From NCBI GenBank assembly GCA_903904735.1, contig CAIVDM010000001.1, positions 1 through 44,995 on the forward strand: a DNA stretch of 44,995 nt, in the 5' to 3' direction. The stretch's first letter is position 1. Each line of letters begins with the position of its first letter. The position numbers were made by a program, and so were the translations under genes. The stretch is from an uncultured delta proteobacterium. Lineage in GTDB: Bacteria; Bdellovibrionota_C; UBA2361; OMII01. Below, in pieces: positions 27,462 through 36,351 of this stretch. The notes beneath the pieces were generated by a model. The model saw nothing but the letters and a program-made list of their open reading frames with translations. It was not told the origin of the DNA and made no database searches.

Positions 27462-27678
27462 AACTCACAAAAGTCGATGGTTTAGCCTTCGCGGCTAGTC
27501 GCATCTAGTCATGATGTGTCTAAATTAGTCCCGGTAGGCGGCGTGACAGATCGGTTTGCGGGGGCTCTGACCTCGGTCGGAGAAGCTCCCCAAAAAGCCA
27601 CGTGCCTTCTTGAACCCCGATTGACTCCCATCTCTTTTGTGTCCAGGATTCGTGGAGTCAGGGTGCAAGGTAGAGCAT

Positions 27679-28218
27679 ATGAAAATAGGAAAACTTCTCT
27701 CGGAAACGGAAAATCTTGAGATTGGAAGATGTATCCTTGGGATTAAGCCAGGCAAGCGTCGCCTCTGCGTCGTCAACGGCGGTCAAAGTGGCGTCGATAG
27801 AGCCGCCCTTGATTCGGCGCTGAAGCTCACGCTGCCGTGTCGCGGCTGGTGTCCAACGGAGCGCTGGGCGGAGGATGGAGTAATCTCCGCGCATTATCCG
27901 ATGCAGGAGTGTGGGAGCCCAACGCCCGCCGTTCGTACCGAGCTGAACGCGATCGACTCAGACGGCACCCTCGTTCTAACGAAGGGGAATCCTCAAGACG
28001 GCACACCACTTACTGTCGAGAGAGCGCAATTACATGGCAAGCCAACGCTCGTGATAACGCTCGGAGAGGCGCCTGATATTGAAGGTTTCTGGAAGTGGAT
28101 TAACTCAAACGATATCCGAATCCTGAACATCGGTGGACCACGCGAGAGTTTTGAGCCTGGAACTGTGTACGCGGCCTCTCGAGTTATCCTCGATGTGATT
28201 CTTGATCCGACGCGATAG
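27679..28218 (+). CDS. YpsA-like putative molybdenum carrier protein
   Basis: The 179-residue protein has VNGGQSGVDRAALDSALKLTLPCRGWCPTERWAEDG split over residues about 30-65, the hallmark of the Rossmann-like putative molybdenum-carrier family (related to YpsA/LOG nucleotide-binding folds). TLVLTKGNPQDGTPLTVERA and ALGEAPDIEGFWKWI-type segments follow, and the C-terminus contains ILNIGGPRESFEPG. Family biochemistry is unproven; nucleotide or cofactor binding is expected. The frame is open from 27637, but ATG 27679 has AAGG 8 bases before it and gives the natural start. Neighbours give no operon: the HD gene is divergent and the saccharopine dehydrogenase-like gene is convergent 4 bases away. 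Confidence 0.75.
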   Translation: MKIGKLLSETENLEIGRCILGIKPGKRRLCVVNGGQSGVDRAALDSALKLTLPCRGWCPTERWAEDGVISAHYPMQECGSPTPAVRTELNAIDSDGTLVLTKGNPQDGTPLTVERAQLHGKPTLVITLGEAPDIEGFWKWINSNDIRILNIGGPRESFEPGTVYAASRVILDVILDPTR

Positions 28219-28222
28219 ATGT

Positions 28223-29326
28223 TTAGAGATCGCTCAGCGCCTTCTGATCGAGGAAGTATTTACCAAACTCGTTGGCGAGGAATGTCTTGAGATTGATTTC
28301 CTCGACCTTTAAAAGGCCTTTGCGTTGACCTAAAGCTCCTGTGAGCGCAAGGTCAACGACACCGCATATGCCAGCGGCCGTTGTCACTTGGATCGCGCCA
28401 AAATGGCGCCCGGCGATGTTTTGATGATAGACGGTGCTGGCGTAGGTCTTCTGCACGTAGCGACCACCAATGGTTCCCTTGGCTTCTGCGAGGATAATAC
28501 ATTTGTCCTGCGTTGTTGTGGGAATGCTGCGCTCGAACACAGCGCGTAACGCGTCTCGATCGTCGGTGTAGCGTAGTTCGTGTAACAGGAATGACATCAG
28601 ATCCCGATGTCCAGGGTAGCGGATCGTCTTGTATCCGAGCTTTCGCACCCTTCCGAGTAGCGACTGACACAACGTGCCAAGACCGCCCGAGGTGTTAAAC
28701 GCCTCGTACTCGTCCCCATCGAGCGATAGCACCTCATGTCCCTGCAGCGGAGGAACCGTGCTTATCTGTCCGTCTTTGATCACTTCGCATGGATTGCAGT
28801 ACTCGTTGATGAGACCAACGGTCGACCATGTGAGGTTGTACTTCAACTTATTCGTCGGGTAGAGGGGCAACGCTCCCACACGTAGCTCAAGCGAGTCGAC
28901 ATGATCAAACAACGTGAGTAGATGCGCCCCTGCCATACTGATAAAGCCAGGCGCTAGACCGCACTGGGGCATAAACCATGTATTTGAGTTCGCCGCCACA
29001 TTTGCCACGTACTGGGTGGTTTTGACGTCCTCCGTTAGGTCTGCGTAGTTGACTCCGCAAAGTGATGCCGCCTCGGCAATCATCGCGTTGCAAGAAAACG
29101 GTAGAGCGCTCAACACGGTAGAGCATCCGCTTAAAAGTTTCATCACGGACGATTTGTCACTGAGGTCTAGTGTGTGCGGTTCCGCGTTCGGCCACGCTTG
29201 AGCGATTCGCACGGCTGCGTTGAGGTCCCCGTCACAAACCTTAACTCGGTAGCGTCCCGATGACGTGAGCAGGGCGGTGATTGATTCCCCGATCTTTCCT
29301 GCTCCAAATAGGGCGATGGTGTGCAT
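28223..29326 (-). CDS. Saccharopine dehydrogenase-family protein
   Basis: The 367-residue protein has the NAD(P) Rossmann loop FGAGKIGES at residues 7-14, then the family segments ALPFSCNAMIAEAASLCGVNYADLTED and GLAPGFISMAG, typical of the saccharopine reductase/lysine dehydrogenase family. Members oxidise or reduce saccharopine, L-lysine 6-semialdehyde or related amino acids. LRVGALPL and YNLTWSTVGLINEYCNPCEVI resemble L-lysine dehydrogenase-like proteins. The exact substrate cannot be read from sequence. An operon link is not obvious: the gene is alone, divergent from nothing, and convergent with the YpsA-like gene. It is normal in length and start (MHTIALFGAG). Confidence 0.85.
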   Translation of the reverse strand: MHTIALFGAGKIGESITALLTSSGRYRVKVCDGDLNAAVRIAQAWPNAEPHTLDLSDKSSVMKLLSGCSTVLSALPFSCNAMIAEAASLCGVNYADLTEDVKTTQYVANVAANSNTWFMPQCGLAPGFISMAGAHLLTLFDHVDSLELRVGALPLYPTNKLKYNLTWSTVGLINEYCNPCEVIKDGQISTVPPLQGHEVLSLDGDEYEAFNTSGGLGTLCQSLLGRVRKLGYKTIRYPGHRDLMSFLLHELRYTDDRDALRAVFERSIPTTTQDKCIILAEAKGTIGGRYVQKTYASTVYHQNIAGRHFGAIQVTTAAGICGVVDLALTGALGQRKGLLKVEEINLKTFLANEFGKYFLDQKALSDL

Positions 29327-29508
29327 GGTCTTTGAACCTCGTTGGTGTGGCGTGGAGGATTATAAACGCCTCTCGGTTTAGATTCCATTGTGAGCGTAAT
29401 CGAATCGCGCGGGGGCTTAAACCAAGGCTCTTAGCACCCCAAGGTTGGGTGACGATGTTTTATTTAGGGCGTTTTGCTTTGAAAACCAATCGTCAGTGAC
29501 AGTATGTT

Positions 29509-31761
29509 CTATCGCATGCCGATCGCGCGCGGCGAGAGGATCTCTGACAGCGCTAATTGCTCTTCCGCTTGGGCGAGTGGGAGGGCGTAGGTTTTACGAG
29601 AATGCTCGATGCACTCTTGGGCGTGTGAGGTATGAGCGGCTGGTCGTTCGACGTCGAGGGTGCGCGCCGAGAAGGCCTCCTGAACTTCACCATAGACGCT
29701 CATCTTGATGTAGAACTCTCTTAGCCCCAAATTGAGAAGATCGCTCGCGCCGATCTGCGGCTTAAGCTCGTTGGCGACCGCCCCCGCATCCTCCGAACCG
29801 ACTCGAAACGAGATGAGGTTAGCTATGTTCCCAAAGACGGTGCTCGCGATACCGGATTGAAGCTGCCCAAGGAATTGGTTCGCGAAGGTAAGGCAGAGTC
29901 GATATTTGCGAGATTCGCTCAAAATCTCACCAAACGATGGAGTAGCGAAGTTCTGAAACTCATCCACATAGAAATAGAAATCCTGGCGCATATCAGCCAC
30001 TTGATCGGCTCGTGACATAGCGGCCTCATACAGCTTCCACACGATAAGGGATCCAAGAAGTGAGGCGTTTTCAGCGCCCAATACGCCCTTGGAGATCTTA
30101 AAGAGGACGATCTTTCGAGAGTCGATGAAATCTCTGAAGTCGAAAGTGTTCGAGGGCTGCCCCAAGATGTTGCGCACCATGTCGGTGGCGAGCAACTCGT
30201 CTAGTTTGTTGAGTAGTTGTGATATCGGTCCCGCGTCGAACTCGCCTCGACGAGAGGGAAACTCCACTTCCCAGAAGCGGCGCACGACTTCATCTGGGCT
30301 ACGCCGCACAACTTCTTTTCTGAACTCGTCGTCAGAGAGGAAGCGCCGTAAAGACACAATGCTCGTTCCCGGGATGTTGAGGAGCGCTATCATGGCGTAA
30401 CGGAGCACATAATCCATTTTGTCAGACCACGAGCCGCCGAAGACCTTCTTAAAGGTGTCCAAGAAACTAAGCGTAACTCGCATCGTGTCCTCAGGACGAA
30501 TGGGGATCATCGGGTTGAAGCTGGGAGGATGGTCGACATCACTTGGATCGAAGATGACGACATCCTTTACGCGGTGTTTCGGGATGATCCGAAGCACGTC
30601 ATCGATCAGATCTCCGTGCGGATCTAAAATGGCGCAGCCGTATCCTTGGTCGATGTCGCTCTTCACAAGCAGGTGAAGTAGGCACGACTTTCCATTCCCC
30701 GATTTTCCAACCACGTAGAGGTGTCGTCGACGATCGAATCGCCTAATTCCGAAATCGTGTCGCTGTTCCCGGTAGTTCGTCCGACCGAAAAAGCTGATCT
30801 GCGGGTCATTCGGTGTTTTCGGAAGGGCGCGCGGGGCAGGGGTCTTTCGTGAAAGTACGCGAGCTGTATTAGGCAGAGTCCCTAACGAGGGAGGATGCCA
30901 CATTGAGGTCAGTTCCTTAGCGCAGACTTTGTAGGGACTGGTGAACTGCCGCTGAGCGATTCGTTTGCGAGCGGGTGGACCAAAAATAACCGGCCCACTC
31001 TTAAAGCGGTTTTGGTGTGTGGTGTTAAGCGACTTAGAGCCATTAGCTATATTCCTGAGATTCGTCGCTAGGCGAGCTTTGATTCGACGGATGTCTGCGT
31101 TTGTGGCTTTGGGCGGGATCGCCGCGTGTGAGCTAATACGGTAGTTAACACGAAACATCTGCATCATGAGCTTTTCGTGCATGACTTTCGCCGTCTCTTC
31201 CTTATTGTGGTGTTTCCACCAATGCCGAACTCGAAACATTCTACTGAAGAAATCAAAGTATCGAGAGAAGGCGTTCTCCATGTGGAGAGCGGTGCTGTCA
31301 CGCAGGGGTCTCACCAATACTTGAACGAGGGCGGAGTCGCCCTCGGGAACTCTCCCAAGAGCTGTTAATACTGGCGTCGTGCAATCCCAGGCGAAGTTCT
31401 TAAAGTTTTGGAGAGGATAAATATCAGGGAGCTCAAGATACAGATCCGTGCTGGCCACAAGAGTGTTCTGTGGTAACTCCTCGGTATAATCCTTGACTTC
31501 GACTACCTCGATGTTTCCCAAATAGCCGTATATGTTCGAAGTGACGCTATCGACGGTCGCCTTTTCACCCGCGATGCAGACGTAGACGCAATTGTCCTTT
31601 GAGTAGTACTCAAGTGAGAACGGCTCTAAAACTCCAGAGGCGCAGATGTCCTTTAATTGCGCATAGAACGAGTTCGAATTTGAAGACCCGAAGGCCGTGT
31701 CGTAGATCGCCCCCTCGAGTGAAGTTGCCTTAGAGGGAATGTGGAGGCGTACGACGTACAT
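29509..31761 (-). CDS. Type IV secretion/coupling-like DNA-pump ATPase
   Basis: The 750-residue protein has a soluble N-terminal 300 residues without clear family (similar in outline to the N-terminal domain found with such ATPases in candidate phyla), then a RecA/FtsK-like motor. Walker A GKSGNGKS is at 352-359, Walker B-like CAILDPHGD near 376-384, and YFYVDEFQNFATPSF and FANQFLGQL resemble the TraD/TraG/VirD4-type C-terminal half. These proteins move DNA or proteins through conjugation or pili machines. No membrane segment is seen, and no relaxase, mating-pair or VirB genes are near, so it is an orphan here. Its upstream neighbour manA is divergent. TTG/GTG alternatives were not needed: ATG 31761 is the first start. 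Confidence 0.8.
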   Translation of the reverse strand: MYVVRLHIPSKATSLEGAIYDTAFGSSNSNSFYAQLKDICASGVLEPFSLEYYSKDNCVYVCIAGEKATVDSVTSNIYGYLGNIEVVEVKDYTEELPQNTLVASTDLYLELPDIYPLQNFKNFAWDCTTPVLTALGRVPEGDSALVQVLVRPLRDSTALHMENAFSRYFDFFSRMFRVRHWWKHHNKEETAKVMHEKLMMQMFRVNYRISSHAAIPPKATNADIRRIKARLATNLRNIANGSKSLNTTHQNRFKSGPVIFGPPARKRIAQRQFTSPYKVCAKELTSMWHPPSLGTLPNTARVLSRKTPAPRALPKTPNDPQISFFGRTNYREQRHDFGIRRFDRRRHLYVVGKSGNGKSCLLHLLVKSDIDQGYGCAILDPHGDLIDDVLRIIPKHRVKDVVIFDPSDVDHPPSFNPMIPIRPEDTMRVTLSFLDTFKKVFGGSWSDKMDYVLRYAMIALLNIPGTSIVSLRRFLSDDEFRKEVVRRSPDEVVRRFWEVEFPSRRGEFDAGPISQLLNKLDELLATDMVRNILGQPSNTFDFRDFIDSRKIVLFKISKGVLGAENASLLGSLIVWKLYEAAMSRADQVADMRQDFYFYVDEFQNFATPSFGEILSESRKYRLCLTFANQFLGQLQSGIASTVFGNIANLISFRVGSEDAGAVANELKPQIGASDLLNLGLREFYIKMSVYGEVQEAFSARTLDVERPAAHTSHAQECIEHSRKTYALPLAQAEEQLALSEILSPRAIGMR

Positions 31762-31954
31762 AGTGACAGGATAAGATCTTAAGCGTTACAACCCCCTTTA
31801 TGCTACCGACATTCGACTCCTTACTGAAGGGTAAGGTTTAGAATCAGTGCGGCTTAATTGAGTGTGGTGGCGCATCAGCCGTTTACATACTCAATCTTAT
31901 TGATTATTTTCTATTAATGGGCAAGCCTCTCGTACTAAGCTCCACGGTCTCTCG
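31762..31954. promoter_or_regulatory. Divergent promoter region; candidate manA promoter
   Basis: Between the ATPase gene and manA. On the plus strand TTTACA (31882-31887) and TATTTT (31905-31910) are 17 bases apart and about 45 bases before the manA ATG, so they could be the promoter. The opposite gene should also start transcription from this region. Confidence 0.35.
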
Positions 31955-33175
31955 ATGGAGAGTTGTAAGGGTTTCCGTGACGTATTCATGAGAATGCAAA
32001 ATCTTCAATCGATGGGTCCCCTCGAGCTGCGAGGAAAAGCTCAGAGCTACTCCTGGGGGAAAGTAGGGGCATCCTCGCGCATCTCCGGATTTCTAGGGCG
32101 CTTTGAGGCTACGGCGCCTCTGGCGGAGTATTGGTTGGGTACTCATCCCAAGGGGCCAAGCGATGTGCTGCTTCCCTCAGGAGAGATAGTGCCTCTGGGA
32201 ACGCTCGTAGGAGGCTCAGCGGAGCTCTCTTTCATGCTCAAAGTTCTTTCCATAAATCCAGATTTTGGACTCTCTATCCAGAGTCATCCAGACTCGTCTT
32301 GGGCGAAGATATTGCACGAACGTGATCCGAGTAACTATCCTGACGCGTCGCATAAACCTGAGATCGGAGTGGCTTTAACCCCAGTTACGTTGCTCTTTGG
32401 ATTTCGTACTATCTCCGCGATCGCCGAGATAGTGCACGCCTTCCCAGCCTTTGAGCGCTTGTGGGGTGCGGATCTCACTGGTCGCCTGCGAAAGGCCGCG
32501 CATACGGAGCACCAACCTGAGGTGCTTAAGGATTTGTTCTCTGGACTTCTGAACGCGTCCCAGGAATGCGTCGCCTCGGTGTCACGAGAAGTGTGCGAGA
32601 GTGGCGCTCGCGTCAAGGATTTCACCGAAGAGATCTCTATAGTGAACAGGCTTTGTCGGTGTTACGGCGAGGCGGATCCAGGGCTACTCGCCGTCTTTAT
32701 GATGAACATCGTTCACGTTGGACCTGGAGAAGCTGTATTTATTGGACCCAACTGTCCGCATGCTTATCTTGATGGTGATCTGGTTGAGTGCATGGCAAGC
32801 TCTGACAATGTTATCAGGGCGGGACTGACGCCGAAGTTTAAGGACACCGCGACGTTGCTGGAGACCGTTTCATACGCCGAAGTAGGCCCCCCCTCGTTAG
32901 CCACGACCCGGGAAATGATCGGAGATCTGGCGGTCTTTGATCTGCCAAGCAAAGATTTTGTTTTGGCCACGGCACCCCACGGGTCGGAAAAAGTGTCGCT
33001 AGGGGCCATGTCGCGAGATGCCATCTTGTTGTGTGCTGGAAACGGGGCGAAGGTTGCGGGGCCGACTCGGTTAATTGAACTCAGAGATGGGGGAGCCGTA
33101 TTTCTTCCCGCCTTGAGTGGTCCGTACACAATTACTTGCCATGAGGCCGCGATATTTCTCGCGACTCAAGGGTAA
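31955..33175 (+). CDS. manA: Mannose-6-phosphate isomerase, class I
   Basis: The 406-residue zinc enzyme interconverts mannose-6-P and fructose-6-P. The class I signature is clear: SIQSHPDSSWAKILHERDPSNYPDASHKPEI supplies the Gln/His/Glu zinc ligands (QSHP and KPEIGVAL), and GPNCPHAYLDGDLVECMASSDNVIRAGLTPKFKD carries the last His and the active-site Arg. ELRGKAQSYSWGK at residues about 25-37 is the family N-terminus. The first 13 residues are extra, and a start at 31988 or 31994 (MRMQNLQ) may be correct. It precedes the UDP-glucose pyrophosphorylase by 61 bases, suggesting a nucleotide-sugar operon for polysaccharide synthesis. Confidence 0.93.
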   Translation: MESCKGFRDVFMRMQNLQSMGPLELRGKAQSYSWGKVGASSRISGFLGRFEATAPLAEYWLGTHPKGPSDVLLPSGEIVPLGTLVGGSAELSFMLKVLSINPDFGLSIQSHPDSSWAKILHERDPSNYPDASHKPEIGVALTPVTLLFGFRTISAIAEIVHAFPAFERLWGADLTGRLRKAAHTEHQPEVLKDLFSGLLNASQECVASVSREVCESGARVKDFTEEISIVNRLCRCYGEADPGLLAVFMMNIVHVGPGEAVFIGPNCPHAYLDGDLVECMASSDNVIRAGLTPKFKDTATLLETVSYAEVGPPSLATTREMIGDLAVFDLPSKDFVLATAPHGSEKVSLGAMSRDAILLCAGNGAKVAGPTRLIELRDGGAVFLPALSGPYTITCHEAAIFLATQG

Positions 33176-33236
33176 GCGTGGTTTCTCGCGACGGTTCGCG
33201 GCATAGAGTTTTGGGCGATTAGTGTAAGAGGTAAAC

Positions 33237-34679
33237 GTGTCAAGGCAAGTGACGTCAGGACTCCAAAAGGCGGCTGAGAAGATGCGGCGAGATAATCTGC
33301 CGGAATCCGTCATCCGAAATTTTGAGCGACTCTTTGATGACGTGATTCACGGGAAGACCGGCGTGATTGCGGAGGATGAGATCGAGCCAGTTCGTGAAAT
33401 CGCTTGTTTTTCAGAGATCACCGAGTGCGCCGATACGGTAAGCGAAGGGACTCGCTTGCTAGAGAAGCTGGTGGTGATTCGCCTCAACGGCGGTCTCGGG
33501 ACTACCATGGGACTCGAACGCGCCAAGTCGCTCTTGAAGGTGAAAGGCCTTCTCTCATTCAACGACATTATCGCCAAGCAACTTCAGTGCATGGGGAAAA
33601 AAGTGGGTGTGGCTATTCCGCTCGTACATATGACGAGCTTCTCCACCGACAAGGATGTGAGAGAAGCTATGACCGCATATCCGGAGTTAACGCCTGGCGA
33701 CCTACCAGTCACGTTCCTTCAGCACAAACATCCCAAAATATATCTCGATACGATGATGCCGGCGGAAGAGGAGAACGATTCCCTTAATTGGAATCCGCCT
33801 GGGCACGGGGATATTTACGCTGCGCTCGTGGCGAGCGGTCTCGCGGAGAAATTGCTCGCGATGGGGAAGCGCTACGCCTTCGTCGCCAACGCTGACAATC
33901 TTGGAGCGACGGTAGAGCCGGCGATTCTCGGCTATTTCGCGCGAAGTGGTGCCCCGTTTCTGATGGAGACCGCGGAGCGAACGAAGGCCGACGCCAAGGG
34001 GGGACACCTCGCGAGACGATGGTCAACCGGCAGACTGGTGCTGAGAGAGAGTGGGCAGGCTCCGACTGGTCCTGGAGGTGATATCATTCCTGAGTTTCAA
34101 GACATCACCAAATACCGCCACTTCAACACCAACTCCATCTGGCTTGATCTGCAGGCGGTTCTCGATGTGGCTGGGCAGCATGAGGGAACTATTCCGCTTC
34201 CCCTTATCAGTAACAAGAAGACGGTGAATCCCCTCGATCGATCCAGTCGCAAAGTAGTGCAGATAGAGACAGCGATGGGAGCGGCGATTGAGGTGTTCGA
34301 GGGGGCGCTGGCGCTCCAGGTCCCGCGTAGACGTTTCGCTCCCGTTAAGTCAAACAACGATCTTCTCGTTGTTCGCTCCGACGCGTATGTACTGCAAGAA
34401 GACAGCACGCTCGCGATAAATCCCGCGCGAGTGCTACCTGGCTTACCACTTGTGTCATTGGACTCCCAGTTCTTTGGACTACTCAAAGATTTTGAGTCTC
34501 GAATGAAAATTGTTCCTTCCTTGGTTGACGCGGCGAGCCTCACCGTTAAGGGTGATGTGATTTTCGACCATCCCGTTAAGATAGTGGAGGACGCGGTAGT
34601 CACGGCGGCGCCGGGAGCCAAAGTGAGTATTCCAGCCTCTATTACCCGAATCGAGGCTACTGAGGTGGAGCTTCGCTAG
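33237..34679 (+). CDS. Eukaryotic-type UTP--glucose-1-phosphate uridylyltransferase
   Basis: The 480-residue enzyme makes UDP-glucose from UTP and glucose-1-phosphate. It is the UDPGP (UGP2-like) type rather than bacterial GalU: RLNGGLGTTMGLERAKSLL near residue 80 is the nucleotide-binding signature, PPGHGDIYAAL and ANADNLGATVEP follow, and KSNNDLLVVRSDAYVL is the usual UDPGP active-site lysine segment. A left-handed beta-helix tail (DHPVKIVEDAVVTAAPGAKVSIPASI) ends it. The start is GTG with GAGG 6 bases before. It follows manA and is likely in the same transcript. Such eukaryotic-type enzymes occur patchily in bacteria and may reflect transfer. Confidence 0.9.
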   Translation: MSRQVTSGLQKAAEKMRRDNLPESVIRNFERLFDDVIHGKTGVIAEDEIEPVREIACFSEITECADTVSEGTRLLEKLVVIRLNGGLGTTMGLERAKSLLKVKGLLSFNDIIAKQLQCMGKKVGVAIPLVHMTSFSTDKDVREAMTAYPELTPGDLPVTFLQHKHPKIYLDTMMPAEEENDSLNWNPPGHGDIYAALVASGLAEKLLAMGKRYAFVANADNLGATVEPAILGYFARSGAPFLMETAERTKADAKGGHLARRWSTGRLVLRESGQAPTGPGGDIIPEFQDITKYRHFNTNSIWLDLQAVLDVAGQHEGTIPLPLISNKKTVNPLDRSSRKVVQIETAMGAAIEVFEGALALQVPRRRFAPVKSNNDLLVVRSDAYVLQEDSTLAINPARVLPGLPLVSLDSQFFGLLKDFESRMKIVPSLVDAASLTVKGDVIFDHPVKIVEDAVVTAAPGAKVSIPASITRIEATEVELR

Positions 34680-34849
34680 AAAGGCCGCCAGAACCTCGCG
34701 GATAAGGGTTTTTCTGAACGCATAGTCGCGAGACGACGTTTTGTTAATTCCTGTCGAGCTAGTGTCTACTTCCGCCGACTTACAATGTTGACGGGGCGTG
34801 AGTTCTTGTGAAAATCCCTCGGCTTACTTCAGGCATTTAACGCGATATT
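34680..34849. other. Intergenic gap before the antiporter-like gene
   Basis: About 170 bases. Nothing clear is seen apart from TTGACG-like elements near 34792; a separate promoter for the following two genes is likely but not proven. Confidence 0.3.
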
Positions 34850-36349
34850 GTGATTCGGGTTTTTGGTGATTACATCTTTGAATGGTTCTCAGTCGCTGCC
34901 CCGGCGCAATTAGCGGCGCTTGCCGAGACAGCGCTTCCGCTTCCCGTATCGGTTTACGACGATAGCCATTTAACGTCTCTCCTAGAGGTTCTCCGTCACC
35001 GAGTTCAGGTGGAGCCCCTCAACCTATTCGCGACCGCTATCTTCTTTCTCGCCATTATCCACACCTTTTTCGCCCCGATGCTCCTGCGTTTAGCGCGGAG
35101 GGTCGAAGAGTCTAGACATCTGCGGTGGCTTGCTGACCGCGATCCATCCTCACACAAGGATGAGCCGGCGAGCTTCATAGCAGTGACATTGCACTATTTG
35201 GGAGAGATAGAGGCTGTATTTGGTATCTGGGCGATTCCCCTGATGGTAACCGTAGCGGCGATGAAGAGCCCAGCGGAAGCCACGTACTTTCTCGAAAAGA
35301 CGGTTCACTTTAACGAGGCGGTCTTCGTGGTCGTGGTGATGGCGATCGCTTCTACGCAACCTGTTCTCTATCTCGCTGAGAGAGTACTGTCGTTTGTCGC
35401 CGCCGCCTTGGGAGGCTCGCCGGTCGCATGGTGGTTTACCCTGGTCGCTGTCGGTCCAGTGCTTGGGTCGCTTATCACTGAACCGGCCGCGATGACGATT
35501 TGCGCGATTTTGTTGGCGCAGCATTTCTTCCGCTATCGACCCTCCGCGAAGCTCTCATACGCCACGTGCGCGCTCCTTTTCTCAAACGTTTCGATCGGAG
35601 GGGTGTTAACGCACTTCGCGGCACCACCCGTGATTATGGTCTCGTCGGTGTGGAGTTGGGATACGCGCTTCATGTTCCTGACCTTCGGGTGGCGCGCGTT
35701 GTGCGCGGTTATCGTCTCCACCTTTCTGTATTTCATCGTGTTTCGAAAGGAGTTCCGTTCGCTCGCCCAGCAATCCGAGGCGATTGATCAGCGAGTGGGG
35801 CACACCCATGAGCGACCAGTATCGCTTTTTGTTATCCTCGGTAATATGTTGTTTTTGGCCTGGACTGTGGCGCACGCGGAGAGTTCTCGTCTTGTTATTA
35901 TCGGATTTCTCTTTTTCTTGGCCTTCGTGGACGCGACGCGACATTTTCAGCGATCTGTATCGCTACGAGCTCCTTTACTCGTGGGCTTTTTCTTGGCTGG
36001 GCTTGTCATTCACGGGGAGTTTCAAGCCTGGTGGATTGAGCCGTTGCTAACTCGGCTGGATCACTTGACGCTCTTCGTAAGTAGCATAGCCTTGTCGGCG
36101 TTTAACGATAACGCCTCAATTACCTATCTCGCCTCGCTTGTGCCACACTTCTCAGATGAGCTTAAATACACGGTAGTGGCGGGAGCGTTGGCGGGAGGGG
36201 GACTCACCATCATAGCCAATGCCCCGAACCCAGCGGGAAACGCGTTGCTGTCTCGATTTTTTGATGGGGGAGTGTCTCCCATGAAGCTATTGATAGCCGC
36301 TGTCGTTCCCCTTGTAATCAACATTTTGTTCTTCTTCGGCATACGGTAG
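34850..36349 (+). CDS. Putative Na+/H+ antiporter family protein
   Basis: The 499-residue multi-pass protein has about ten to twelve hydrophobic segments and the pattern of the putative Na+/H+ antiporter family: LFATAIFFLAIIHTFFAPML, HFNEAVFVVVVMAIASTQPVL, TEPAAMTICAILLAQHFF, FSNVSIGGVLTHFAAPPVIMVS and SAFNDNASITYLASLVP with AGGGLTIIANAPNPAG near the end. These acidic and Asn/Asp positions in broken helices are typical of ion-coupled exchangers. The family's true ion is not firmly known. The start is GTG at 34850, with no strong ribosome site, so the N-terminus is uncertain. The DUF2520 gene starts 2 bases after its stop, so the two are co-transcribed. Confidence 0.8.
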   Translation: MIRVFGDYIFEWFSVAAPAQLAALAETALPLPVSVYDDSHLTSLLEVLRHRVQVEPLNLFATAIFFLAIIHTFFAPMLLRLARRVEESRHLRWLADRDPSSHKDEPASFIAVTLHYLGEIEAVFGIWAIPLMVTVAAMKSPAEATYFLEKTVHFNEAVFVVVVMAIASTQPVLYLAERVLSFVAAALGGSPVAWWFTLVAVGPVLGSLITEPAAMTICAILLAQHFFRYRPSAKLSYATCALLFSNVSIGGVLTHFAAPPVIMVSSVWSWDTRFMFLTFGWRALCAVIVSTFLYFIVFRKEFRSLAQQSEAIDQRVGHTHERPVSLFVILGNMLFLAWTVAHAESSRLVIIGFLFFLAFVDATRHFQRSVSLRAPLLVGFFLAGLVIHGEFQAWWIEPLLTRLDHLTLFVSSIALSAFNDNASITYLASLVPHFSDELKYTVVAGALAGGGLTIIANAPNPAGNALLSRFFDGGVSPMKLLIAAVVPLVINILFFFGIR

Positions 36350-36351
36350 CG

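Noticed and set aside
34097..34621. 174-residue minus-strand frame
   Set aside because: It is antisense to the UDP-glucose pyrophosphorylase gene and has shadow-type composition.
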